Shown: piece by piece, positions 28,518-52,948 of the stretch
How positions within the stretch are numbered: position 1 is the first letter of the stretch
How the letters are laid out: the number at the start of each line of letters is the position of its first letter
From: CADCVT01 sp036389155
GTDB lineage: Bacteria; Actinomycetota; Thermoleophilia; Solirubrobacterales; Solirubrobacteraceae
Assembly (NCBI GenBank): GCA_036389155.1
Contig: DASVQN010000040.1
Coordinates: forward strand, 1-64,000
DNA length: 64,000 bases
Direction of reading: 5' to 3'
The notes under the pieces: generated by a model
Database searches by the model: none
Told to the model about the DNA's origin: nothing
The model's input: the letters and a program-made list of their open reading frames with translations, nothing else
Translations under genes and position numbers: made by a program

Positions 28518-29435
28518 ATGAGGACGCTCAAGACGAGCGAGGCCGCGTCGCTCCTGCACGTCAGCCCGAACACGCTGCGCGCCTGGGAGCGCAGGTTCGG
28601 CTTCCCGCGGCCCCAGCGCTCGCCGGGCAAGCAGCGCGTGTACTCGCAGCCCGAGATCACCGCGCTCTCCGACGCGCTCGCGGAGGGCCTGTCGATCTCC
28701 TCGGCGGTGAGCGTCGCGCGCGACACCCACGGCGACGACATCCACACCCTGCTCAGCGCGCTGACGTCGTTCCGCGGCCCGGGCGCGGACGAGGCGATGG
28801 AGAGCTCGCTCGCGCTGCGGTCGGTCGAGAGCTCGCTCGACAAGCTGCTGCTGCCGGCGCTGGAGGGGATACTCCGGCGCCACGGCGCGACCAGCGCGAC
28901 CTGGGCGTTCGCCGCGGCGTGGAGCGAGGACTGGCTGCTGCGCGCCCGGCGGCTCGCCCCGCGGCTCATCAGCCGCGGCGCCCTGCTGATCGGCGACGCG
29001 TCCGACCCTCCGCTGGACCCGGTCCGCATCTACACGCTGGCGCTGGAGCTGGCCTGCGTGCGGGCCGGCGTCGACGTCCTGCTCCTGCCGACGCGGGCGA
29101 CGAGCCATCTGCGCGAGGCCGCGGAGGCGCTGTCGCCGGCGATGGTCGTCATCGCCGGGTCGAGCGCCCCGGACGACGAGGTGGCGAGCTGGGCGTACTC
29201 CGTGCGCGCGGTGAGCGGGCGCCTGCCGGTCGCGCTCTACCACCGGCCGCTGAACCTCCCGAGCGCCGCCTGGCGCGCGCGAGCCCTGCCGACTGCCCCG
29301 CTCGCGGCGCTTGCGGACCTGCTCGAGATCATCGACGGCGAGGACCGGATCGACGCCGGCGCCCGCGGCGCGAACCGCCACGACGTGTGGGCGCACTCGC
29401 CCGACCGTGCGGCGGCGGCAGCCGTCGCCCAGTAG
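28518..29435 (+). CDS. MerR-family regulator with B12-binding-like sensor domain lacking the ligand histidine
   Basis: A 305-residue transcription factor of the CarH/LitR architecture. The N-terminal MerR helix-turn-helix (LKTSEAASLLHVSPNTLRAWERRFG) is followed by a helical bundle and a Rossmann-like domain (LLIGDASDPPLD to SPAMVVIAGSS). In cobalamin photoreceptors this last domain carries D/ExHxxG; here DPPLDPVRI stands in its place, with no histidine, so adenosylcobalamin binding by the usual mode is unlikely. I chose the ATG at 28518, which directly starts the conserved domain and fits the promoter; an ATG at 28491 would add 9 residues. It lies 113 bp before the PKS genes and is the likely pathway regulator. 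Confidence 0.75.
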   Translation: MRTLKTSEAASLLHVSPNTLRAWERRFGFPRPQRSPGKQRVYSQPEITALSDALAEGLSISSAVSVARDTHGDDIHTLLSALTSFRGPGADEAMESSLALRSVESSLDKLLLPALEGILRRHGATSATWAFAAAWSEDWLLRARRLAPRLISRGALLIGDASDPPLDPVRIYTLALELACVRAGVDVLLLPTRATSHLREAAEALSPAMVVIAGSSAPDDEVASWAYSVRAVSGRLPVALYHRPLNLPSAAWRARALPTAPLAALADLLEIIDGEDRIDAGARGANRHDVWAHSPDRAAAAAVAQ

Positions 29436-29548
29436 CGCCGCCCCGCCGGCGCCGCCCGCGCCGATTTTGTTCAGGTCTCGGGAGCAAAGCGAACCACAAG
29501 CTCCAGCGCGACTGCGCATCCACCGGACAGGCCCTTGGATCGAGGTCG

Positions 29549-32500
29549 ATGCGCGTCCCGCCGTCGTTCCCTGCTGCCACCTTCGTCGAGGTGCTGCGGT
29601 GGCGCGCCGAGCATCAGGCGAACGAGACCGCGTACACGTTCCTGCTCGACGGCGAGCGGGAGGAGGCGACGCTCACGCACGCCGAGCTCGACGCGCAGGC
29701 GCGGGCGCTCGCGGCGGTGCTGCGTGAGCGCGGCGGCGAGGGCGAGCGCGCGCTGCTGCTGTACCCGCCGGGGCTCGACTACGTCGTCGCGTTCTTCGGC
29801 TGCCTGTACGCGGGGACGACGGCGGTGCCGATCTACCCGCCGCGCATCGGCCGCCCGAACCCGCGGCTGGCCGCCGTCGTCGACGACGCGCGCCCCGCGT
29901 TCGTCCTGACGCCCGACTTCATCCGCGCGCACGAGTCGTCCGTCGTCGAGCAGAACCCCGAGCTCGGGCGGGTCACGTGGCTCGCGCCGGACGCCGACGT
30001 CCCCGCAGGCGCGGAGGACGGCTGGCGCGATCCCGGCGCACGGCCCGGGGACCTCGCGTTCCTGCAGTACACCTCCGGCTCGACGGCGAGCCCGAAGGGC
30101 GTGATGGTCAGCCACGGCAACCTGATCGCGAACGTCGGAGCGGCGTACGAGCCGTTCGACTACGCGGCCGAGACGGTCGGCGTGATGTGGACGCCGCCCT
30201 ACCACGACATGGGGCTGATCGGCGGCGTGCTGCACCCGATGCACGCCGGGTTCCCGATCGTCCTGATGTCCCCGATCGCCTTCCTCCAGCGGCCCGCGCG
30301 CTGGCTGGAGGCGATGACCCGCCACCGCGGAACGCTGACGGGCGCGCCGAGCTCTGCCTACCAGCAGTGCGTCGACCGGATCGGCGAGGAGGAGCGCGCG
30401 GGGCTCGACCTCTCGCCGTGGACGCGCGCGATCAACGGCGCCGAGCCGGTGCGGGCCGACGTGCTAGACCGCTTCACCGAGGCGTTCGCCCCGTGCGGCT
30501 TCCGGCGCAGCACGTTCTACCCGTGCTTCGGGATGGCCGAGGCGACGCTGCTCGTCTCGGGCGCCCGGTCGGCGGAGGAGCCCGTCGTGTGGGAGGTCGA
30601 TCGCGGCGCGCTCGCCGCGGGCAGGGCGGAGACCGCCGCCCCCGGCGACCCGGATCCGTATCGGCTCGCCGCCTCGGGCGCCGCGGTGCCGACGGTGGAG
30701 ATCGTCATCGCCGACGCCGAGACGTGCGAGCGCCGGCCCGACGGCATCGTCGGCGAGATCTGGCTCGCGGGGCCGAGCGTGGCGCTGGGGTACTGGGGCC
30801 GGCCGGAGGAGACCGAGCGGACGTTCGGCGCGCGGCTCGCGGGAAGCGGCGAGGGGCCGTTCCTGCGGACCGGCGACCTCGGCGTGCTGCGCGACGGCTC
30901 GCTGTTCGTCACCGGCCGCCACTCGGACCTCATGATCGTGCGCGGGCGCAACGTCTACCCGCAGGACGTCGAGGCGACGGTGGAGCGCGCGCACCCGGCG
31001 CTGGATGCCAATCGCGGAGCGTCGTTCGCGGTCGAGGCGGACGGCGAGGAGCGGGTCGTCGTCGTCCACGAGCTGCCGCGCGACCCCACGGGCATCGACG
31101 TCGAGGAGGTCGCCGGCGCGGTCCGGCAGGCGGTCGCCGAGGAGCACGCGCTCCAGCCCCACGCCGTCGTGCTCATCCGCAGCCGCACGATCCCCCGCAC
31201 GTCGAGCGGCAAGATCCAGCGCAGGCCGTGCCGCGCCCGCTTCCTGGAGGGCTCGCTCGACGTCGTCTACGAATGGCGGGCGGACGGCCGCGCGTCGAGC
31301 CGTGGGGCTCCCGAGGCGGCGACCCCGGTCGCGCGCGACGAGGCGGCGATCCGGGCGTGGCTGCAGACGGAGATCGCGCAGCGCCTCGGGCTGGGCCCCG
31401 CCGCTGTCGACGTCGGGCAGCCGTTCAGCTACTACGGGCTCGACTCGGTCCAGGCGGTCACCATCGCCGCCGGCCTCGCGGAGTGGCTGGGGCGCGACGT
31501 CGAGCCGACCCTCGCCTGGGACCACCCGACGATCGAGGCCGCCGCGCGGTTCCTTGCCGCCGGCGAGACCGCGCCCGCGGCACACGCGGTGCCGGCTGCC
31601 GGTCGGCGCGGCGACACGAGCGAGGCGATCGCGGTCGTCGGGCTCGCGTGCCGGTTCCCGGCGGCGGACACCCCCGAGGCGTTCTGGGAGCTGCTGCGGT
31701 CCAGCGGCGACGCGGTGACCGAGGTGCCGGCGGATCGCTGGGACCTCGACGAGCTGTACGACGCCGACCCCGACGCGCCCGGCCGGACGTACTCGCGCCA
31801 CGGCGGCTTCCTCGACGACGTCGCGGGCTTCGACGCCGGGTTCTTCGGCGTCTCCCCGCGCGAGGCGACCGCGATGGACCCACAGCAGCGGCTGCTCCTC
31901 GAGGTGAGCTGGGAGGCGCTCGAGCGCGCCGGCATCGCCCCGGACCGCCTCGCCGGCACGCGCGCCGGGACCTTCGTCGGCATCAGCACGAGCGACTACG
32001 CGCTCCTCCAGGCCGCGAGCGGAGGTGGGAGCGACGTCTACGCCGGCACCGGCAGCGCCCACAGCATCGCCGCGAACCGGCTGTCCTACGTGCTCGGGCT
32101 GGAGGGGCCCAGCATGGCCGTCGACACGGCCTGCTCCTCGTCGCTCGTCGCGGTCCACCTGGCGTCCGCCAGCCTGCGGGCCGGCGAGTCGGACGTCGCG
32201 CTCGCGGGCGGCGTGAACCTGATGCTGTCGCCGGAGGCGACCGTGGCGTTCTCGAAGGCGCGGATGCTGTCGCGCAGCGGCCGCTGCCGGACGTTCGACG
32301 AGCACGCCGACGGCTACGTCCGCGGCGAGGGATGCGGCGTGGTCGTGCTCAAGCGGCTGTCCGACGCCGTGGCCGCCGGCGACCGGGTCCACGCCGTGAT
32401 CCGCGGGTCGGCGGTCAACCAGGACGGTCGCAGCAACGGGCTGACCGCGCCGCACGGGCCGTCGCAGGAGGCCGTGATCCGCGAGGCGCTGGCCGCCGCC

Positions 32501-35500
32501 GGGGTGCAGCCCGGCGAGGTCGCGTACGTCGAGGCGCACGGGACGGGCACGCCGCTGGGCGACCCGATCGAGCTGCGCGCCCTCGCGCGCGCCCTCGGCG
32601 CCGGCCGCGAGCGACCGCTCCTCGTCGGCTCGGTCAAGACGAACGTCGGGCACCTCGAGGCCGCCGCGGGGATCGCCGGGCTGATGAAGGCCGTGCTCGC
32701 GGTGGAGCACGGCGAGGTCCCGGCGCACCTGCACCTCGCCGAGCCCAACCGCCACGTCCCGTGGGACGCGATGGCGCTGCGCGTCGCGACGGAGCCGGTG
32801 GCGCTGCCCGAGGAGGGCCGCATCGCCGGCGTGAGCTCGTTCGGCTTCGGCGGCACGAACGCGCACGTCGTCGTCGAGGCCGCGCCGGCGGTCGACCCGG
32901 CGCCCGCTCCCGGCGACCTCGCGGCCGGGCCGGCGCTCGTCAAGCTCGCCGCGCGGGGGGAGGCGGCGCTGCGGGAGACCGCGGCGCGGCTCCGCGTCGT
33001 GGCCGAGCGCGAGCGTGAGACGGCCCCCGCGGCGATCGCCCACGCGGCGGGCGGCGGGCGCGCCGACCTCCCGGATCGGGCGGCGGTCGTCGCCGCCACG
33101 CGGGAGGAGCTGCTGGCCGGGCTCGACGCGGTCGCGGCCGGCGCCGACGCTCCGGGCCTCGTGGTGCGCGGCGCGGTTCCCGCGGGCGGCGCGCCGAAGG
33201 TCGCGTTCCTCGTCGCGGGCCAGGGCACGCGCTACGGCGGGGCGCTGCGGGAGCTGGACGCGAGCAGCGCACCCGTGCGCCGGATGGTGGACCGCCTCGC
33301 CGGCGTGCTCGGGGGGCGCGACGCTCCCGCGCTCGCGGCGCTGCTGGAGCCGGGCGAGGACGCCGACCGCGCGCTCGCTCGCACGGAGGTGGCGCAGCCG
33401 GCGCTCTACGCGCTCGCGCTCGCGCTCGCCGCGTGGTGGAGCAACGCCGGCGTGCGGCCGGCGGCGATCGTGGGGCACAGCGTCGGCGCCTACGCGGCCG
33501 CGACCCTCGCCGGGGTGCTCTCGCCCGAGGAGGGCGCGCGGCTCGTCGCGGCGCGCGGACGGCTGATGGGGGAGCTGCCCGCCGGCGGCGGCATGGCCGC
33601 CGTCCTGGCCGACGCCGCCACGGTGGCGTCCGCGCTCGAGCGGCACCCGGACGTCGCGATCGCCTGCCTCAACGCGACGGACGAGACCGTGGTGGCGGGC
33701 CCGCGCGCCGCGCTCGACGCGCTGTGCACGGAGCTCGCGGCGGCGGGCGTGCGCTCGCGGGCGCTGGCGGTGTCGCACGCGTTCCACTCCGCGCTCGTCG
33801 AGCCGTGCCTCCCTGCGCTGGAGCGCGAGCTGCGGGAGGTCGCGCTCGACGGGCCGCGCGTCCCGCTCGTCTCGGACACCACGGGCGCCGTCGTCACGTC
33901 GGAGGTCGCCGACCCGCGGTACTGGCTGCGACACGCCCGCGAGCGTGTCGCCTTCGCGGACGCCCTGCGCACCGTCGCCTCGCTCGGCTGCGGCCTGCTC
34001 GTCGAGCTGGGCCCCGGATCGACGCTGCTCGGTCTTGCGCGCCGGTGCCCCGAGACCGCCGCCGCGGACGCGCTCCCGTCGCTCCCGCACCCCCTGCGAT
34101 CGCTCGGCGCGGCGTGGGCCGGCGGCGCGCGCGTCGACTGGGCGAAGGCCGCGCCGCCCGCCGGCCGCCGGGTCGACCTGCCGACGTACCCGTTCCAGCG
34201 GACGCGCCACTGGATCGCGGCGCGGCCGCCGGCGGCCCGCCCCGCGGGCGCCGGCCTGCGGCCGCGCCGCGTGGAGACGCCGCTGCCGCAAGCGATCTTC
34301 GAGGCGGAGCTCGGGATCGACCTCGTCCCCTTCCTCGGCGACCATCGCGTGCACGGGCGGGCCGTCGTGCCCGCGGTCGCGCTGCTCGCGGTCATGGTCG
34401 CGGCGGCGCGCGAGGCGGGCGAGGCGAACCCCGGCATCCGCTCCCTGGCGCTCGTCGCACCGCTCGTGCTGCCGGAGACCGGCGCGCGCACGGTGCAGGT
34501 CGTCGTCGACGGCGACCGGGCGAGTTTGCACGGCCGCGGCGACGACGGCGCGTGGCGGCTGCACGCGGAGGGGACGATCGAGCCGGCGGCGGTCGGCGCC
34601 GCGCAAGGCGACGGCGAGCCGGGCGCCGACGACGACGAGCTCGAGCCGGATGCCTTCTACCGCGCGCTGCGCGAGCACGGCCTCGACTTCGGGCCGAGCT
34701 TCCAGGCGATCCGCGAGCTTCGGCGCGGCGCGGACGGCGCGTGGTCGCGGCTCGCGCTGCCGGCGCAGGCGGCGGCGACCAACGGGCACCACGCGGTGCA
34801 CCCGGTCCTCCTCGACGCGGGGTTCCAGACGCTCGGCGCGCTGCTCGGCGGCGCCGGCGACGGCGGCGTCTTCGTGCCGGCGGGGATCGAGCGCTTCGGC
34901 GCGAACGGTGGCGGCGAGGCCACCGCGTGCCGCGCGACGCTCCGCCCCGAAGGCCCGGGCGGCGACGCCGTCACCGGCGACGTGCGGCTCTTCGACGCCG
35001 CCGGGACGCTCGTGGCCGAGATGAGCGGCGTGCAGCTGCGGCGCATCACGGCCGAGGCGCTCGGCGCGGCCACGCCGGGCGGCCCGGACCGGTGGCTGTA
35101 CACGGTCCAGTGGCGCGAGCGCGAGCGACGCGCCGCGGTGCCCGCCGACCCCGGGGCGTGGCTCGTCGCGGGCGACGGCGCCGGGCCGCTGGCCGACGGG
35201 CTGCGCGCGCGCGGAGCGAGCGTCCTCGCGACGCGCGACGACGAGTCGGCCGCCGCGGCGCTCGCGGGCGGCCCCCCGCCGCGCGGCGTCGTGTGGAGCG
35301 GGAGCGCGGAGGGGGCGCTGCGGGTCACGCAGGCGCTCGCCGGCGTCGCGCCGCCGCCGCGGCTGTACCTCGTGACGCGCGGGGCGCAGCCGGCGGGCGG
35401 GCCCGTCGCGTCGCCGCTGGAGGCCTCGCTGTGGGGGCTCGGCCGGGTGGTGGCGCAGGAGCATCCCGCGCTCCGGTGCACGCGGATCGACGTCGACGCC

Positions 35501-37824
35501 GCCGAGGACGTCGACGCGCTCGCGGCGGAGCTGCTGGCCGGCGACGACGCGGACGAGGTCGCGCTGCGCGGCGGGCGGCGGCTGGTGAGCCGGCTCGCGC
35601 GCACGACGCTGCCGCCCTCGCGCGGCGCGGAGAGCGAGCGCCCGGTCGCTCTGGGGATCGCGCGGAAGGGGACGCTCGAGGACCTGCGCCTCGAGCCCGT
35701 CGACGACGTCGCACCCGGCCCGGGCCAGGTGAAGATCCGCGTCCATGCCGCCGGGCTGAACTTCCGCGACGTCCTCAACGCGCTCGGCGTGTACCCCGGC
35801 GACGCGGGGCCGCTGGGCGGCGAGTGCGCGGGCACCGTGGCCGCCGTGGGCGACGGCGTGGACGACCTGGCCTGCGGGGACGCGGTCGTGGCCATCGCGC
35901 CGGCGTCGTTCGCGACGTACGCCGTCACCGACGCGCGCCTCACGGCCCGCATGCCGCGCCGGCTGTCGTTCGAGGAGGCCGCCGCGGTGCCGATCGCCTT
36001 CCTCACCGCGGCGCATGCGCTCGAGGTCCTGGCGGCGATCGGCCCGGGGCGCCGCGTGCTCGTGCACGCGGCGACGGGCGGCGTCGGCATGGCGGCGCTG
36101 CAGCTCTGCCGCCGGGCCGGAGCCGACGTGCTGGCGACGGCGGGCAGCCCGCGCAAGCGCCGTCACCTCGAGACGCTCGGCGTCCGCCACGTCATGGACT
36201 CGCGCTCGCTCGCCTTCGCCGGCGAGGTGCTCGAAGCGACCGGCGGGGAGGGCGTGGACGTCGTCCTGAACTCGCTCGCCGGGGAGTTCGTCGCCAAGAG
36301 CCTCTCCGTGCTCAGGCCGGGCGGGTGCTTCGTCGAGATCGGCAAGGCGGACATCCTCGACCCCGAGCGCGTGGCGGCGCTCGAGCCGCCGGTGCGCTAC
36401 CACGCGTTCGACCTCGCGCAGATGTGCGACGCCGACCCGGCGGCCGTCGGCGCGCGGCTGCGCACGCTCTGCGCCAGCCTGGACGCGGGCGAGCTCGAGC
36501 CGCTGCCGATCCGGGCGTTCGACCTGGCGCAGGCGCCGCTCGCCTTCCGGCACATGGCGCAGGCCAGGCACATCGGCAAGGTCGTCCTGGCCGCTCCGGA
36601 GGCGATCGTCCGCGGCGAGCGCGGACTCGACCCGCAGGCCACGTACCTGGTCACGGGCGGGCTCGGCGCGCTCGGCCGCATCGCCGCGCGGCGGCTGATC
36701 GACTCCGGCGCGCGCAGCGTCGTCCTGGCCGGCCGGAGCGCGGAGGCAGCGGACGACGGCGCTCCGCTCGGCCCCGACCTGCCCGAGGGCGTCGAGGTGC
36801 TCGTCCGCCGCTGCGACGTCTCGCGGGAGGAGGACGTCGCGGCGCTCGTGGCCGGGCTCGAGCGGCCCCTGCGGGGCATCGTGCATGCCGCGGGCGTGCT
36901 CGACGACGCGATGGTCGCCGGCCAGACGCCCGAGCGGCTCGCCGCGGTCATGGCGCCCAAGGCCGCGGGTGCACGGATCCTCCACGAGCTGACGCGCGAG
37001 CACGAGCTGGACTTCTTCGTGCTGTTCTCGTCCGCTTCGGCGGTGCTCGGGTCGCCCGGACAGGCGAACTACGCCGCGGCGAACGCGTGCCTCGACGCCC
37101 TCGCCCACCAGCGCCGGGCGGCGGGCCTGGCGGCGACGTCGATCGCCTGGGGCCCGTGGGACGGGCTCGGCATGGCCGCCGGTGCGGGGGACTCCGCGAG
37201 CCGCGTGCGGGCGCGCGGCATCGATGCGATCTCGCCGGAGCAGGGCGCGAACCTCCTCGCGCGCGCGCTCGGCGAGGCGCCGGCCCACGTCGTCGTGCTG
37301 CCCGTCGACTGGGCGGCGCTGGGGCGCGCCCTCCCGTCCGGCGCGGTCCCGCCGCTGCTCGAGGACTTCGTCGCTGCCCAGGGCGCGGAGGCCGCGGCCG
37401 GGCGCGATCGCCTCGTCGCCGAGCTGCGCGCGCTGGCGCCCGGCAGGCGCCGCGACGCGCTGGTCGAGCGGCTGACGCGGCAGGCCGCCACCGTGCTCGG
37501 CCTCGATCCCCGCGCCGCGGTCGACCCCGCGCGGCCGCTCGCCGAGCTGGGCCTCGACTCGCTCACCGGCGTCGAGCTGGCGAACGTCGTCGGCCGGATG
37601 ACGGGCGTCGCGCTCCCCGCGACCGCGCTGTTCGACCACCCGACCCTCGACGCGCTCGCGCAGCACCTCCTCGACCAGCTCGTGCCCGCGAACGGCGCGA
37701 ACGGCGCGGCGGGCGCGGAGCGCGAGCGAGCGCTCGACCACGTCGAAGCGCTGTCCGACGCCGAGGTGCAGGCGCGGGTCGAGCGGTCGGTGACGGCGCT
37801 GCTCGCGCGCGACGGGGGCACCGC

Positions 37825-37828
<4 letters not shown>
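29549..37828 (+). CDS. Type I polyketide synthase: FAAL-ACP-KS-AT-DH-ER-KR-ACP
   Basis: A 2759-residue loading plus first-extension protein. A fatty acyl-AMP ligase (residues 1-580; YTSGSTASPKGV near 173-185) should activate a free fatty acid and pass it to the first ACP (Ser633 in GLDSV). The KS (693-1110) has C862, H997 and H1035. The AT (1215-1510) has S1311 in GHSVG and the HAFH motif of malonyl-CoA-specific domains. The DH has H1599 (HRVHGRAVVP) and D1756 with Q1760. The ER (2040-2350) has HAATGGVGM. The KR has TGGLGALG, LDD (B-type) and Y2508. The final ACP carries Ser2671. All reductive sites look intact, so this module should add one saturated C2 unit to the fatty chain. The stop overlaps the next GTG. 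Confidence 0.95.
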
Positions 37829-51025
<13,197 letters not shown>

Positions 51026-51029
<4 letters not shown>

Positions 51030-51100
51030 ACGACACCGCGCGCCCGCCGCCGCCACCGAGACCGTCAAGCGAACCGACCATCGAAGCAACGAAGGGGTGA
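51026..51100 (+). CDS. Possible 24-residue proline-rich coupling ORF
   Basis: Begins with an ATG overlapping the PKS stop (ATGA) and ends with a TGA overlapping a GTG (GTGA) that can start the next gene. The peptide contains a PPPPP run and an acidic tail. It may be a real micropeptide, a device that carries ribosomes from the PKS gene to the next one, or chance. The overlaps at both ends are what make it worth listing. Confidence 0.35.
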
Positions 51101-51111
51101 AGAGGGAAGCC

Positions 51112-52200
51112 ATGCCAACCGCACAGCGAGACAACCGAGAGGCCGTGCTCGAGCAGCGCGTCCGCGACCTCGAGGCGGAGCTCTACCGCCGCGAGGACCG
51201 CGGCTACGGCGGCCGGGGCGGCCGCGGCACGCGCCGCGTCCGCCGCGACTTCGACGAGACGCGCGAGGACGTCCAGGACCTGGGCGACCGCAAGATCGAC
51301 GAGGTCGCGCGCCTGTTCACGGGGGCGATCCGCGCGAGCCTGGAGGGGCTGAGGGTCGCCGCCGAGTCGACGAGCTACTTCGTCGAGGACACGCTCGAGC
51401 GCAACATCCCCGACCGGGGCGAGGACTCGGTCGACGTCGCGCGCCGCCTGCCGGCCGACCTGTCCCGCGGCTTCGTGCGCTCGCTCGACCGCGGCCTGGA
51501 CCTGCCGGGCCGGGCGGCCGAGCGCTTCGAGCGCACGTTCACGCGGGAGGAGGGCGGCGAGCGCCGCCGCCGCATCGGCCGCGGGGACCGCTGGGGCTCG
51601 ACCCGCTCGCGCCGCCGCCGCGCGTCGCTCAGCGAGGACTACGAGCGCTGGACGACCGATGAGCTCTACGACCGCGCCGCCGAGGTCGGCATCGACGACT
51701 TCATGGACATGACGCGCGACGAGATCATCGACGCGCTGCGCAGCGAGCAGCCGCGCTACGAGGACTGGTCGAACGCCGACCTGTACCTGCGTGCCGGCGA
51801 GGCCGGCGTGGCGGGGCGTGCGGAGATGAGCCGCGAGCAGCTCATCGAGGAGCTGCGTCGGCGCGACCGGCGCACGCGGCCGGCGCGCCCGCCGCTCGAG
51901 CGCGAGGACCGCTACGGCGGCGGCGGCGCCGAGGGCGAGAGCGACCTCGACCGGCTCTCCAAGGCCGAGCTCGAGGAGCGCGCGGCGGACCTCGGGATCG
52001 AGGACCCGGAAGGGAAGGCGCGCGACGAGCTGGTCGTCGCCATCCGCCACCACGAGGTGGAGCTCGACGACCTCTCGACGCCGGAGCTGCGCGCCCGCGC
52101 CCGCTCGCTGGGGATCGAGGAGCGCGAGAAGAAGGACCGCAAGCAGCTGGTCACGGCCATCCGCAACCGTGAGCGGCAGTCAGAGTCCAGCGGCAGCTGA
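51112..52200 (+). CDS. Protein with four C-terminal Rho_N/SAP-like repeats
   Basis: A 362-residue charged protein of unknown function. An N-terminal short coiled coil (EQRVRDLEAELYRRE) and a Gly/Arg linker lead into a helical segment around residues 45-120 that looks amphipathic and loosely phasin-like. The C-terminal half has four helix-loop-helix repeats of the Rho termination factor N-terminal type, starting WTTDELYDRAAEVGI, WSNADLYLRAGEAGV, LSKAELEERAADLGI and LSTPELRARARSLGI. Such motifs bind nucleic acid or act as small interaction modules. The ATG at 51112 follows GAGGGAAG; a GTG at 51097 overlapping the small ORF is the alternative. Its place in the PKS operon suggests a role in organising or storing the lipid product, which is inference. 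Confidence 0.65.
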   Translation: MPTAQRDNREAVLEQRVRDLEAELYRREDRGYGGRGGRGTRRVRRDFDETREDVQDLGDRKIDEVARLFTGAIRASLEGLRVAAESTSYFVEDTLERNIPDRGEDSVDVARRLPADLSRGFVRSLDRGLDLPGRAAERFERTFTREEGGERRRRIGRGDRWGSTRSRRRRASLSEDYERWTTDELYDRAAEVGIDDFMDMTRDEIIDALRSEQPRYEDWSNADLYLRAGEAGVAGRAEMSREQLIEELRRRDRRTRPARPPLEREDRYGGGGAEGESDLDRLSKAELEERAADLGIEDPEGKARDELVVAIRHHEVELDDLSTPELRARARSLGIEEREKKDRKQLVTAIRNRERQSESSGS

Positions 52201-52948
52201 GGCGGCGGACAGGACGCTCGCCTTCGCGCCCGCGCCACAGGCGTCGGTCAGGCTGCTGTGCCTGCCCCACGCCGGCGCGGGCGCGTCGATCTTCCGGCCG
52301 TGGAGCCGCGCGCTCCCCGGCTGGATCGAGGTGCGCGCCGTCCAGCTGCCCGGCCGCGACGGGCGCCGGCGCGAGCCGCTCCCGCCGAGCGTCGGCGCCC
52401 TCGCCGACCTGCTGGCCGCCGGTCTCGGGGCGGCGGCCGCGGAGCCCTACGCGCTGTTCGGGCACTCGATGGGCGCGCTGCTCGCGTTCGAGGTCGCTCG
52501 GCGCCTGGAGGCGCGCGGACGGCCGCCCGTGCACGTCTTCCTGGCCGGGTACGGCGCGCCGCACGTCTTCCGCAGCACGACGCGCCTGCACCTGATGGAC
52601 CACGACGAGGTGGTCGCCGAGCTGCGCCGCGGGGGCGCGACGCCGGACGTCGTCGCGGCCGATCCCGCGCTCATGCGGCTGTACGTCCCGATCCTCCAGG
52701 CAGACCTCGCGCTCTGCGCCGCGCACGCCGAGCCCGACGCGGAGGAGCGCCCGATCGCGACGGCGATCTCGGCGTTCGCCGGCACCGCCGACGACGAGGT
52801 GCCGGTGGAGGCCGTCGCCGCGTGGGCGGACCTGACCACCGGGCCGTTCCGGCTGCGCACGCTGCCCGGCGGCCACTTCTTCCCGGCGAGCGCGCGCGAC
52901 GCGCTGCTGGCCGCCGTCCGCCGCGACCTCCTCCCCCGCCGCGCATGA
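52169..52948 (+). CDS. Type II thioesterase (alpha/beta hydrolase)
   Basis: A 259-residue stand-alone editing thioesterase of the kind found in PKS and NRPS clusters. The nucleophile is S100 in FGHSMG, with the acid in the ADDEVPVE loop and the His in PGGHFFPAS. The LLCLPHAGAGASIFRPW oxyanion region is typical of type II enzymes. It would remove stalled or aberrant acyl groups from the PKS ACPs. The GTG start lies within the end of the previous gene (32-base overlap), and the stop overlaps the next ATG, so it is translated with the operon. Confidence 0.92.
   Translation: MSGSQSPAAAEAADRTLAFAPAPQASVRLLCLPHAGAGASIFRPWSRALPGWIEVRAVQLPGRDGRRREPLPPSVGALADLLAAGLGAAAAEPYALFGHSMGALLAFEVARRLEARGRPPVHVFLAGYGAPHVFRSTTRLHLMDHDEVVAELRRGGATPDVVAADPALMRLYVPILQADLALCAAHAEPDAEERPIATAISAFAGTADDEVPVEAVAAWADLTTGPFRLRTLPGGHFFPASARDALLAAVRRDLLPRRA

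Noticed and set aside
30464..37741. A 2425-codon open frame antisense to the first PKS gene, and similar giant antisense frames over other large genes (45171-51134 minus, 10-2973 plus)
   Set aside because: At 75-80 % G+C stop codons are rare in every frame. These products are Arg/Ala/Gly/Val-rich without domain structure, while the opposite strand encodes clear enzymes.
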